From Sinomonas cellulolyticus (lineage in GTDB: Bacteria > Actinomycetota > Actinomycetes > Actinomycetales > Micrococcaceae), in assembly GCF_014656475.1 (NCBI RefSeq), contig NZ_BNCM01000005.1:186001-250000 (forward strand): a stretch of DNA of 64,000 nt, given 5' to 3'. A model generated the notes under the pieces. That model saw only the letters and a list, made by a program, of their open reading frames with translations. It did not search any database and was not told where the DNA came from. Below are positions 48,770 through 58,069 of the stretch, piece after piece. Position 1 is the stretch's first letter, and each line of letters begins with the position of its first letter. The position numbers were made by a program, and so were the translations under genes.

Positions 48770-49843
48770 ATGACGCGCCACATCCAACGGCCCTGGCTGT
48801 CGCTCCAGCGCAACGACGACCCGCTCGAGCCGACCGGGCGCACCGTCCGCTGGGGCATCGTGGCCACGGGGGCCATCGCCCGGACCGTGGCTCGGGATCT
48901 CGCACTCCTGCCCGACGCCGCCCTGCATGCTGTCAGCTCGAGGTACCACGAGCGCTCGCTCGCGTTCGCCCGCGAGTTCGGCGCCGCGCACGCGTACGCG
49001 GACCAGGGCGGGACCCCGGGGTACATGCAGCTCGTGGAGGATCCCGACGTCGACATCGTGTATGTCGCGACGCCGCACGGCCAGCACCACCTCGTCGCCA
49101 AGGCCGCCCTCGAGGCCGGCAAGGGTGTTCTCGTCGAGAAGTCCTTCACCGTCAACGCCCACGAGGCCCAGGAGCTCGTAGACCTCGCCGCGGCGAAGGG
49201 CCTGTTCCTCATGGAGGCCGTCTGGAGCCGGTTCGTCCCGGGGATGCTCCGCGCGTTCGAGATCATCGAGTCCGGGGAAATCGGCGAGGTCCAGTGGGTG
49301 TCGGCGGACCTCGGATTCCCAGCGCCGAAGGACCCGCTGAACAGGATCTGGGCGGTCGTCGCGGGTGGCGGTGCGCTGCTGGACCTCACCGTCTACCCGC
49401 TGCTGTGGGCCGTGGGGGCGCTCGGGTTCCCGGACTCGCTCACCGCCGTCGGGAGTCTCAACGAGGAGGGCGTGGATGAGCAGAACATCCTCACGCTCTC
49501 CTACAGCGGCGGCCAGCTCGCGACCCTCGTCTCCTCTCTCGTCGCGCACGGTTCTCGCACCGCCACGGTTGCAGGCACCGAGGGCGTCCTCACGAGCGTG
49601 GGCAGCGTGAACAACCCGACGGAGCTCGTGGTGCGCCGCGGCTGGGATCCGCCCCGGGCGGAACGGATCGAGGTGGTGGGCCGCGGCTACGTGTATGAGC
49701 TGCGCGAGGCCGTCCGGTGCATCCAGCAGGGCCTCACGGAGAGCCCGACCATGCCGTGGCGCCACTCCCTGGACACGATGCGCCTGTTCGACGGGGTCCG
49801 CCACCAGCTCGGGATCAGGTACCCGAACGACCAACGGGCCTGA
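48770..49843 (+). CDS. Gfo/Idh/MocA-family oxidoreductase
   Basis: 357-aa NAD(P)-dependent oxidoreductase. After a ~30-residue lead the Rossmann domain starts WGIVATGAIARTVARDLAL, followed by YVATPHGQHHLVAKAALEAGKGVLVEKSF (the Lys of EKP-like motif) and GLFLMEAVWSRFVPGML. The C-terminal alpha/beta dehydrogenase domain includes GGGALLDLTVYPLLWA. Substrates of this family are usually sugars, inositols or derivatives; no specific one is indicated. It is divergent from the P-type ATPase with 72 bp between them. Confidence 0.9.
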   Translation: MTRHIQRPWLSLQRNDDPLEPTGRTVRWGIVATGAIARTVARDLALLPDAALHAVSSRYHERSLAFAREFGAAHAYADQGGTPGYMQLVEDPDVDIVYVATPHGQHHLVAKAALEAGKGVLVEKSFTVNAHEAQELVDLAAAKGLFLMEAVWSRFVPGMLRAFEIIESGEIGEVQWVSADLGFPAPKDPLNRIWAVVAGGGALLDLTVYPLLWAVGALGFPDSLTAVGSLNEEGVDEQNILTLSYSGGQLATLVSSLVAHGSRTATVAGTEGVLTSVGSVNNPTELVVRRGWDPPRAERIEVVGRGYVYELREAVRCIQQGLTESPTMPWRHSLDTMRLFDGVRHQLGIRYPNDQRA

Positions 49844-49935
49844 TCCGGGTCTGGACGACGCCGGAATGCCATGCCTAGGATGACCGGCGAGTGGCCTGCC
49901 AGAGCAGGCCTGCCTTGCTGGGGAGGAGGGCACGG

Positions 49936-50901
49936 ATGAGCAGCGGTGCGGTGTGGCGCGCGTGGCTCGTCTCGGCTGCCCGCCACGCGGCTGCCGCCGC
50001 CGGCCTCGCGTTCGTCTGGCTGGTCCTCTCCGGCGCAGGCGCCCAGGCTGCAACCCCCGTCGGCAACCTCATCGATTCAGCCGCCACCGCGCCAGCCGCC
50101 GCGCAGCCGGCGCCCGTGGCCGTCCCGGATCCGGCCGGGTCTGTTCCAACCCTCACCGGCGCAGTCACGGCCCCCGTCGTCTCGACCGCCCAGACGACTG
50201 TCCAGACCGCCCCCGTCGTCTCGACCGTCCAGAGCGTCGCCTCGTCGGCGGCTCCGGTCACCGGCGGTGCGCTCTCCTCCCTCGGACCGGCGGTCGAGCC
50301 CGTCCTGACCGAGGTTGCGTCCACGGCGTCGACGGCTGTGGGGACAGTCAGCGGAACGGTGGCAGGAATCACCGAGCGCGCCGATACGGTGCTCACACCA
50401 GTCCTTGCTCCCATGGCGGCCGTCCTGCAACCGCAGGCCGAGCCCCCCGGAAGCGCTCCTGGAGCCGCTGTCACCCAGTCCCCGGCCACTGCGGTCTCCG
50501 CCGATTCCGCGCAGTCATCGAGGCCAGATGCGGGCCCCCCCGAGCAGCCTTCCGCAGGCGAGGCTCCCGCCCCGGCCACCCAGGCTGAGGCCGTCCGCGC
50601 GCTCCTTGAAGGTGCCGCAGTGCCCGTCGTGGATGCTGTGATCGCTGTCGATCGTGCCGCTGCCGTCTTGCCGGCCCTGTCACTTCCCGCGCCCGCAGCC
50701 CCCACCGCCCCGGTGCTGCCACTGGCGCCGATCTCGCTCGGAGACCAGGCATCGGGGCAGACGAGCGGCGGAGCGAGCCTCGCCCTCGCCGCTGGCGCGT
50801 TCGGCCTGATACTGATGGCGCGTCGCGGTCTACTCCTGCCCTCTGCACCCGGCCGGCTGCCCGAGCCGCCAGCGTTCGACCCCGGTTCTACTCCCGACTA
50901 G
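49936..50901 (+). CDS. Secreted/membrane-anchored Ala-Pro-Val-Thr-rich surface protein
   Basis: 321-aa protein of unknown function. It has a signal peptide (about residues 1-38, ending GAQA-A), a long low-complexity region rich in Ala, Pro, Val, Thr and Ser with repeated TAPVVST units (about 75-105), and a C-terminal hydrophobic helix (about 283-300) followed by ARRGLLL and a short Pro-rich tail. The layout is that of a cell-surface stalk tethered by its C-terminus, without an LPXTG motif. The ATG at 49936 follows GGGGAGGAGG. The next gene has the same layout and direction, so the two likely form one unit. Confidence 0.7.
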   Translation: MSSGAVWRAWLVSAARHAAAAAGLAFVWLVLSGAGAQAATPVGNLIDSAATAPAAAQPAPVAVPDPAGSVPTLTGAVTAPVVSTAQTTVQTAPVVSTVQSVASSAAPVTGGALSSLGPAVEPVLTEVASTASTAVGTVSGTVAGITERADTVLTPVLAPMAAVLQPQAEPPGSAPGAAVTQSPATAVSADSAQSSRPDAGPPEQPSAGEAPAPATQAEAVRALLEGAAVPVVDAVIAVDRAAAVLPALSLPAPAAPTAPVLPLAPISLGDQASGQTSGGASLALAAGAFGLILMARRGLLLPSAPGRLPEPPAFDPGSTPD

Positions 50902-50983
50902 AGGGGACAGGCCTGCCCTGTGGCAGGCACCTCGTTCCCCGGCGCCACGCGCGCCATCCATCATCTTGTCAGGAGTACCAACC

Positions 50984-52288
50984 ATGAACACCCTCATGCG
51001 CCGAGCCATGCTCGGCACGCTGGTGGCCGGAGGCCTGCTCGGCCTGGGCCAGGTCGCTGCCAACGCGAGCGCGGCCACCGACCCCGCCGGACCCGATCCG
51101 GCCCAACACACCGTGACCTCGCCTTTGCTCACGGCTGCCACCGACCCCGTGCTCACGCTCACCGCACCGACCGCGGTCACGGTTGGCGCCATCGATGCGG
51201 GCGGCGCCCCGGTCTCAGGCGGCGGCATCACCGCCGTCACCGCACCTGCCGTCGCGCTGTCAGCGCCTACCGCCGTGACCATCGGCGGAGTGCCCGGAGG
51301 CACGACGGCGCCGGCACCCGCCGCCCCTGTGCCGGCACCCGCCGTGCCCACGCCGGGGCCCGCAGTCAACGGGACGGGAAGCCACCCGACCACTGGCCAC
51401 GGGGCTCCCGCCCTTGGCGGCGGCATCACCGCCGTCACGGACCCGACCCTCGCACTGGCCGCTCCCACCGTGATCACAGCGGGCGGCATCGGGCACAGCG
51501 GAACAGGCGGCACAGTCGGCGGCATCGCGATCGCGACGGAGCCGCAGGCGTGCCTCACCGTGCCTCTCGCCGTGAACGTCGGAGGGTCGGGCGCGACGCT
51601 TCCGGCAGGGGGCTGCGGCACTGAGGGCACCAGCCCATCCACTCCCCCGGCCCAGGCTGGCGGCACCACCCCGTGCGGCTGCACTGCGCCCGGTGGCGTC
51701 ACCGTTCCCGGGGGAATCACTGTTCCCGGTGACGCGACCGCCCCGGGAGCCGGCACCGCACCGGGTGGGTCTACCCTCCCCGGCAGCGGGACAGGGACCG
51801 GGACGGTGGCCGACGACGACGCTGCTGCGCCCGGTGACGGCACCGTGACCGGCAGCGCCCCCAACGGCAGTGCCGACTCCGGAACCGCCGACTGCGCGGA
51901 CACAGCACCGGCGCAGAACCCCGCCTCTGCCCCGTCCGGCCCCGCAGCCGGCGGAATCCGGGAGGGTGCGGCGCCTGCACCGGCGGCCGTCGTGCCGGCA
52001 CAGGCCTTGTCCGCCACTGCCTCGTCGGCGTCGGCACCCGGCACACGAGAGTCGGCGGACGCACGTCGGTCGGCGGGCGCCTCGGTTCCGGAGCCGTCTC
52101 AGGCGGCACACGCGACGCAGACGCCCGGCGTGTGCCTGGCCGCGCTCGCGGAGGACCTCGCCGGCAACGTGACGCTGCCCATGGCCCTGCTGCTCGCGGC
52201 AGCGGCGCTCATCCTGGGCCTGGGAGCCGGGCTCGGCACGGGGACGCTCCTCCGTCGTCACCGGTCCCCCGCCATGGCGTCGGTCTAG
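50984..52288 (+). CDS. Secreted repeat-containing surface protein with C-terminal membrane anchor
   Basis: 434-aa protein of unknown function. It has a signal peptide (about 1-33), then four copies of a ~22-residue motif approximating [IL]-x-A-x-T-x-P-x3-L-x2-P-x-x-[VI]-x-x-G-[GA] between residues 45 and 205. A Gly/Pro/Thr region with PGGVTVPGGITVPG-type repeats and a PCGCTAPGG element follows, then an Ala/Ser linker with three further Cys, one transmembrane helix (about 400-420) and a basic LLRRHR tail. The ATG at 50984 follows CAGGAG. It looks like an adhesin or wall-associated protein. The last codons and stop are tandemly duplicated downstream. Confidence 0.72.
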   Translation: MNTLMRRAMLGTLVAGGLLGLGQVAANASAATDPAGPDPAQHTVTSPLLTAATDPVLTLTAPTAVTVGAIDAGGAPVSGGGITAVTAPAVALSAPTAVTIGGVPGGTTAPAPAAPVPAPAVPTPGPAVNGTGSHPTTGHGAPALGGGITAVTDPTLALAAPTVITAGGIGHSGTGGTVGGIAIATEPQACLTVPLAVNVGGSGATLPAGGCGTEGTSPSTPPAQAGGTTPCGCTAPGGVTVPGGITVPGDATAPGAGTAPGGSTLPGSGTGTGTVADDDAAAPGDGTVTGSAPNGSADSGTADCADTAPAQNPASAPSGPAAGGIREGAAPAPAAVVPAQALSATASSASAPGTRESADARRSAGASVPEPSQAAHATQTPGVCLAALAEDLAGNVTLPMALLLAAAALILGLGAGLGTGTLLRRHRSPAMASV

Positions 52289-52328
52289 CCATGGCGTCCG
52301 TCTAGTCCCGTTGCCCGCGCACGACGAC

Positions 52329-52369
52329 GCCCCGCGTCTCCGGCGAGAAGATCACCGGGGGCGCGGGGC
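52329..52369. terminator. Bidirectional terminator between the surface-protein genes and doxX
   Basis: GCCCCGCG and CGCGGGGC form the outer stem and CCGG/CCGG an inner one, in the 105-bp gap between convergent genes. It lies 40 bp after the surface-protein stop and 25 bp after the doxX stop on the other strand. Confidence 0.55.
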
Positions 52370-52393
52370 GCAGCGCTGCGTCTAGGGAACGCG

Positions 52394-52837
52394 TCAGGCA
52401 GCGAGCAGGGCGAGCTTGCCGGTCCGGCGCCCGAACAGCGCGGCATCGAGCGAGAGGCGCCCCGGACCGACGAGGGCCACAGCGGCCGAGGCTGCGGCGA
52501 GGATGAGGACGAGCTCCATGCCGCCCTTCTCGACGAACATGCCTGCCGAGATGTGGACGAGGAAGAGCGCCGACAGCATCTCGACGGCGAGGAGCGCACC
52601 GGCCACCCGGGTCAGGAGGCCCACGACGAGGAGCGCCCCGCCGATGAGCTCGAGTCCGGCCGAGATCGGCGCGGCGAGCTGGGCAGCAGGAACGCCCATC
52701 TGGGCGAAGGCACCCTGGGCGCCGGGGATCGTGTACTCGAAGAACTTCTGCCAGCCGTGGGCGAAGAACACGGCGCCGAGGGCAACGCGGAGCACAGTAC
52801 GGGCGATATCTGAGGCGACGCTGCGCGAGGAGGACAT
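52394..52837 (-). CDS. DoxX family membrane protein
   Basis: 147-aa four-helix membrane protein of the DoxX/MhqP/CatD family, linked to quinone, thiol or electrophile stress in relatives. It has FFAHGWQKFFEYTIPGAQGAFAQMG near the N-terminus, the family's conserved GW/H region, then ISAGLELIGGALLVVGLLTRVAG. Overlapping TTCAA/TTGAA palindromes upstream look like a MarR-type operator, in keeping with regulation by electrophile-sensing repressors in this family. Confidence 0.88.
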   Translation of the reverse strand: MSSSRSVASDIARTVLRVALGAVFFAHGWQKFFEYTIPGAQGAFAQMGVPAAQLAAPISAGLELIGGALLVVGLLTRVAGALLAVEMLSALFLVHISAGMFVEKGGMELVLILAAASAAVALVGPGRLSLDAALFGRRTGKLALLAA

Positions 52838-52893
52838 AGGGTCCCTTCCTGTCGGTGGACGAGGGGCCGGAATGCGGCCAAGCTACTCCAATT

Positions 52894-52910
52894 TTCAATT
52901 GAAGTTTCAA
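52894..52910. promoter_or_regulatory. Overlapping palindromes upstream of doxX
   Basis: TTCAATTGAA (52894-52903) overlaps TTGAA-GT-TTCAA (52899-52910), a markedly AT-rich patch 57-73 bp upstream of the doxX start. The spacing suits an operator overlapping the promoter. MarR or YodB-like repressors bind palindromes of this length; no such gene is in the window. Confidence 0.5.
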
Positions 52911-52963
52911 CTAATGCTCTCTGATCCAGCAGCGAGTGTCAAAGCCGATGACGACCCGATGAC

Positions 52964-53015
52964 GACGGCGCCCCCTTCGCCGGCGAGGGATCTCACCGGC
53001 GGCGGGGGCGCCGTC
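52964..53015. terminator. Terminator downstream of icd
   Basis: GACGGCGCCCCC and GGGGGCGCCGTC form a 12-bp outer stem around a second stem (GCCGG/CCGGC). The element begins 21 bp after the icd stop codon on the minus strand. Confidence 0.65.
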
Positions 53016-53036
53016 GAACGCTATTGGACCGGACTG

Positions 53037-55343
<2,307 letters not shown>

Positions 55344-55549
55344 CTATGTCAACATCCTTAACTTACCGGAGTGCCGCGGCGGCGGCCGGTTTCGTGACGA
55401 GAGGCACAGAGACGATCACCGAAGCACGCTCGTGTCAAGGATGGCCGCGCGATCATCGGCGCTGCTGGCCCTACACTTCCCCTGAGGGGACAGAAGGCTC
55501 TTGCGCAGGCCGCAGGAGCATTGAGGCTGTAGGCATTCAGGGGAGATCA

Positions 55550-55786
55550 TTGGGACAGCATTCCGCCGCCGCCGAGCACGGCGACGCGCACGACAACGCA
55601 CTCGACGAGCTGGGAACGCTGGTACTCCGAGTGTGGCGGGAGCCCGATTCGTCGCCACACGGGCTCAGGGTCCGGGTCCTCACGTCCGAGGGTCCGCGCG
55701 AGCCGGCGTCCTCGGCCGTGGTCGCCGACGTCGACTCCGCTGTCGCCGCGGTCCGCTCATGGCTGGAGAAGCAGCAGGGCGACTGA
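55550..55786 (+). CDS. Small protein of unknown function at the edge of the peptide island
   Basis: 78-aa protein with an acidic N-terminal third (several Ala, Asp, His), then GTLVLRVWREPDS, GLRVRVLTSEGP and VADVDSAVAAVRSWLEKQ. The alternating pattern suggests two to three beta strands followed by one helix, a compact alpha/beta domain. The start is a TTG at 55550 directly after GGGGAGATCA; no ATG or GTG in this frame fits. I do not recognise a family. Its position just before the SARP-type regulator suggests, but does not prove, a role in the peptide system. Confidence 0.6.
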   Translation: MGQHSAAAEHGDAHDNALDELGTLVLRVWREPDSSPHGLRVRVLTSEGPREPASSAVVADVDSAVAAVRSWLEKQQGD

Positions 55787-55864
55787 GCCGCTCGGCGGCC
55801 CATGCCGTGCAGGATGGGCGCTGACGAGACGAGCGTTCCGACTCGACAGCACGCTTCCCATTGC

Positions 55865-55910
55865 TTGACAATCCGGTTGATGTGGATAAATCCATTGACT
55901 GGATTATCTC
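55865..55910 (+). promoter_or_regulatory. Candidate promoter/operator region of the regulator gene
   Basis: An unusually AT-rich stretch holds TTGACA (55865-55870) with TAAATC 16 bp later, and a further TTGACT at 55895-55900. TTGA occurs three times (55865, 55877, 55895), and ATCC/GGAT elements form short dyads such as GGATAAATCC. It lies 100-150 bp upstream of the SARP-like gene and may bind its product. Confidence 0.4.
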
Positions 55911-56012
55911 GGCATTGTCACACTGGAATCGTTCGTCAGGGCGCGCCGAACCTCCCGCCACGATGGGGGACGGAGCCACCCGAGGGCTTTCGTCAATAGG
56001 GGCGCGTGAGCG

Positions 56013-56798
56013 ATGTCGTGGGAACTGCATCTTCTGGGCCGCTGGCAGCTGACTCGGCGAGGGACGTCGCAGTCCGTCGGCAGCCGCCAGCAGAGGGTGA
56101 TCGCAGCGCTCGCGCTTCTCGGCCCCAGGCCACGCACTTACATCGCGGGCCTCCTGTGGCCCGAAAGCAGCGAGCATCAGGCCGCGAGCAGCCTCCGAGT
56201 CGCCGTCTTCAAGATCAGGCACCAGCTCCCGGGCCTCCTCGCCGAGACCACTGACCCGCTCAGTCTGGCAGAGAACGTGAACGTCGACCTCGACCGTCTC
56301 CGTGACGCCGTTGACAGTGCCGTCACGGGGGCGGAGCCGGCCCCGGGACTCACAGACCTGCTGTACTCCGCCGAGCTCCTTCCCGGGTGGTATGACGACT
56401 GGCTCCTGTTCGAGCAGGAGCGTCTCCGGCAGCTCCGGATCGCCGCGCTGGAATCCATGGCCCGCCGGCATCTGGGCGAGAACCGCCCCGAAGCTGCGGT
56501 GGCGGCCGCGATGAGCGCCGCCGCGATCGAGCCACTGCGGGAATCAGCGCAGGCGCTCGTGATCCGCGGGCAGATGAGCGCTGGAAACGGGGCCGGCGCG
56601 CGGCGCACCTATGAGGACTTCCGCCGCCGCCTCGCCGAGGAGATGGGCATCGAGCCCTCCACGAGACTCGAGAGGCTTGTCACCGACGAGCAGCTCGGGA
56701 ACGGGCGGACCCTGGCTGCGTCGGGACCCGCCGCGGTCACCACAATGTACCGGCAGCCCCAGCAAGCGATGTACAGGCAGCCCCAGAAGGAGAGCTGA
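56013..56798 (+). CDS. AfsR/SARP-type transcriptional regulator (winged helix plus BTAD)
   Basis: 261-aa regulator. The N-terminal ~95 residues (LHLLGRWQLTRRG ... AGLLWPESSEHQAASSLRVAVFKIRHQLPG) match the OmpR-like DNA-binding domain of SARP/AfsR proteins, and residues ~98-240 form the bacterial transcriptional activation domain, ending GARRTYEDFRRRLAEEMGIEPSTRLERL. SARPs activate specialised-metabolite and RiPP clusters by binding direct repeats. The C-terminal tail contains a tandem MYRQPQ duplication. The stop lies three bases before the next start, so it is cotranscribed with the secreted-protein gene. Confidence 0.88.
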   Translation: MSWELHLLGRWQLTRRGTSQSVGSRQQRVIAALALLGPRPRTYIAGLLWPESSEHQAASSLRVAVFKIRHQLPGLLAETTDPLSLAENVNVDLDRLRDAVDSAVTGAEPAPGLTDLLYSAELLPGWYDDWLLFEQERLRQLRIAALESMARRHLGENRPEAAVAAAMSAAAIEPLRESAQALVIRGQMSAGNGAGARRTYEDFRRRLAEEMGIEPSTRLERLVTDEQLGNGRTLAASGPAAVTTMYRQPQQAMYRQPQKES

Positions 56799-56801
56799 AC
56801 A

Positions 56802-57557
56802 ATGCGCCCTGCCCAGAACCGACGTTCCCTGTCCCCTGCGTTCGCGCTCGTGAGGGCGGTGGCCGCCGGGACCCTTGCCGCCGCCCTCTGGGCCGCCCCG
56901 GCCCTCCCGGCATCCGCTGCCGCTGGCCCGCCCCCGGGGATCGCCTGGGGGCGCTATATGCACGTCGCCTCCCGAGCCATCCCCAGCCCCCACCGCCCGA
57001 ATGCCGTCGACTCTGCCGTCGTGGTGGGTCCGCTCCGACCCAACGGCGGCCCGGCGTCCGCCTCTGCCTCCGTGGAGAACTCGTGCGCAGGCTGTTCCGG
57101 CACGGCGGTGACGCTGCAGGTCCTCACGTCTCCCGGTGCCTCCACCCTTACCGCGAACAATCTGGCCACTGCCTACACGACAGGCGACTGGGCGTCGTCG
57201 GCCGCTGTGTCAGTCCAGATCATCGCGACAGCGGACGCTCGCTCCATCATCGCCAACAACAGCTCAATCGCCGTCAACGAAGGCTGCACGGGCTGCAACA
57301 CCCAGACCGTAGCTATCCAGTACATCCTCGTCGGCCGGCAGCAGCGTGACCTCTCGCCGTCCGCGCGGAGCATCGTGCTCGGGATCGAGCAGGCCCTCGG
57401 CGTCGACCTGAATGCGGCCGCTTCGGCCCCCGCCGCCATACTCTCGGCTCGCGCGCAATCCTCAGCGCACGACGCCGTAGAGCGGGCTCGCGCTGTCATC
57501 GCCGCAGACACCGGGGCTGCCGTGGAGACGCGCCTGCAGGTCGACTCCGGCTCCTGA
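56802..57557 (+). CDS. Secreted module protein with two CxxC motifs, related to the peptide cores
   Basis: 251-aa protein. Residues 1-40 are a Sec signal peptide (ending ALPASA-A). Three related modules follow at about 83-110, 117-143 and 150-178. Modules 1 and 3 carry Cys95-x2-Cys98 and Cys162-x2-Cys165, each with a Gln exactly eight residues after the second Cys. Residues 150-177 align without gaps to residues 33-60 of the first 63-aa peptide with 11 identities. The C-terminal ~70 residues are helical and Ala-rich, and no membrane anchor is seen. AAGGAG inside the regulator's 3' end serves as ribosome site. I infer a partner or nucleator for the small peptides; no known family is recognised. 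Confidence 0.75.
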   Translation: MRPAQNRRSLSPAFALVRAVAAGTLAAALWAAPALPASAAAGPPPGIAWGRYMHVASRAIPSPHRPNAVDSAVVVGPLRPNGGPASASASVENSCAGCSGTAVTLQVLTSPGASTLTANNLATAYTTGDWASSAAVSVQIIATADARSIIANNSSIAVNEGCTGCNTQTVAIQYILVGRQQRDLSPSARSIVLGIEQALGVDLNAAASAPAAILSARAQSSAHDAVERARAVIAADTGAAVETRLQVDSGS

Positions 57558-57589
57558 GGAGCGCCCTCCCCCCGCGCTCCCGACCGCTC

Positions 57590-57626
57590 GAGGCCCCGCC
57601 CGCAGAGATCCTGTGCGCGGGGCCTC
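57590..57626 (+). terminator. Terminator after the secreted module protein
   Basis: GAGGCCCCGC and GCGGGGCCTC form a 10-bp stem with a 17-nt loop, starting 33 bp after the stop codon. It separates the regulator/secreted-protein unit from the peptide/M50 unit, implying that the latter has its own promoter. Confidence 0.6.
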
Positions 57627-57687
57627 TGCCATGCCAGCGGACGAATGCCAGCGAAGGAGTTCCCGCACGCCGGCTCGGTAATGGATC

Positions 57688-57747
57688 GATAACGCGGAGA
57701 TAACACTCCATTCGATGTACTTATTGCGGCGATTGACACGCAATCGC
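57688..57747 (+). promoter_or_regulatory. Candidate SARP-controlled promoter of the peptide operon
   Basis: Two GATAAC hexamers (57688-57693 and 57699-57704) are direct repeats with an 11-bp period, the spacing SARP proteins recognise. A TACTTA -10-like box follows at 57718-57723. Just downstream is a 7-bp dyad, GCGATTG-ACACG-CAATCGC (57729-57747), 25 bp before the first peptide start. The whole stretch is AT-rich relative to the genome. Confidence 0.5.
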
Positions 57748-57771
57748 TCACCCACCAAGGAGATGAGTCAT

Positions 57772-57963
57772 ATGACCAAGATCACCACCGCCGAACTGGC
57801 CGCCGAGACCGTCGAGCTCCTGCCGGGCCGCGACACCCTGCTGTGGGACTACAACACAGTGGGCATCTGGGCGACCAACTCGTCCCTCGCGCTCAACGTC
57901 GGCACGCTCTTCTCGCAGGCCAACAGCGCTGCGGTCCAGACGATCTACGTCACGCAGTCCTGA
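57772..57963 (+). CDS. Peptide A: 63-aa precursor-like peptide
   Basis: First of four paralogous 63-residue peptides. The N-terminal half is acidic and helical with three Glu at 8, 12 and 15, then LLPGRDTLL (16-24) and invariant Asp26 and Asn28. The C-terminal half (33-63) is N/S/Q-rich with A-x-N at 34-36 and 40-42, Thr45, Ser48, Ala-Asn at 50-51, A-x-Q at 54-56 and Gln62. There is no signal peptide and no Cys. Residues 33-60 align ungapped to a module of the secreted protein upstream. The ATG at 57772 has AAGGAG nine bases ahead; an ATG three codons earlier abuts it. A hairpin follows the stop codon. Confidence 0.85.
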   Translation: MTKITTAELAAETVELLPGRDTLLWDYNTVGIWATNSSLALNVGTLFSQANSAAVQTIYVTQS

Positions 57964-57986
57964 CGTCCCCTGGGCAGCCGGGGACG
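57964..57986 (+). terminator. Hairpin between peptide A and the M50 gene (possible attenuator)
   Basis: CGTCCCC and GGGGACG pair around a nine-base loop directly after the peptide A stop codon. A partial terminator or mRNA-stabilising hairpin here would give more peptide than protease, as in many peptide operons. No U-tract is seen. Confidence 0.5.
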
Positions 57987-58069
57987 GCTTCCTTCAGCCC
58001 GCCGCCCCCGGCCCACCCCCGCTTGGCCCACCCGCAAAGCACGCTCCAACCTTCCCGCAGGAGGAGACC

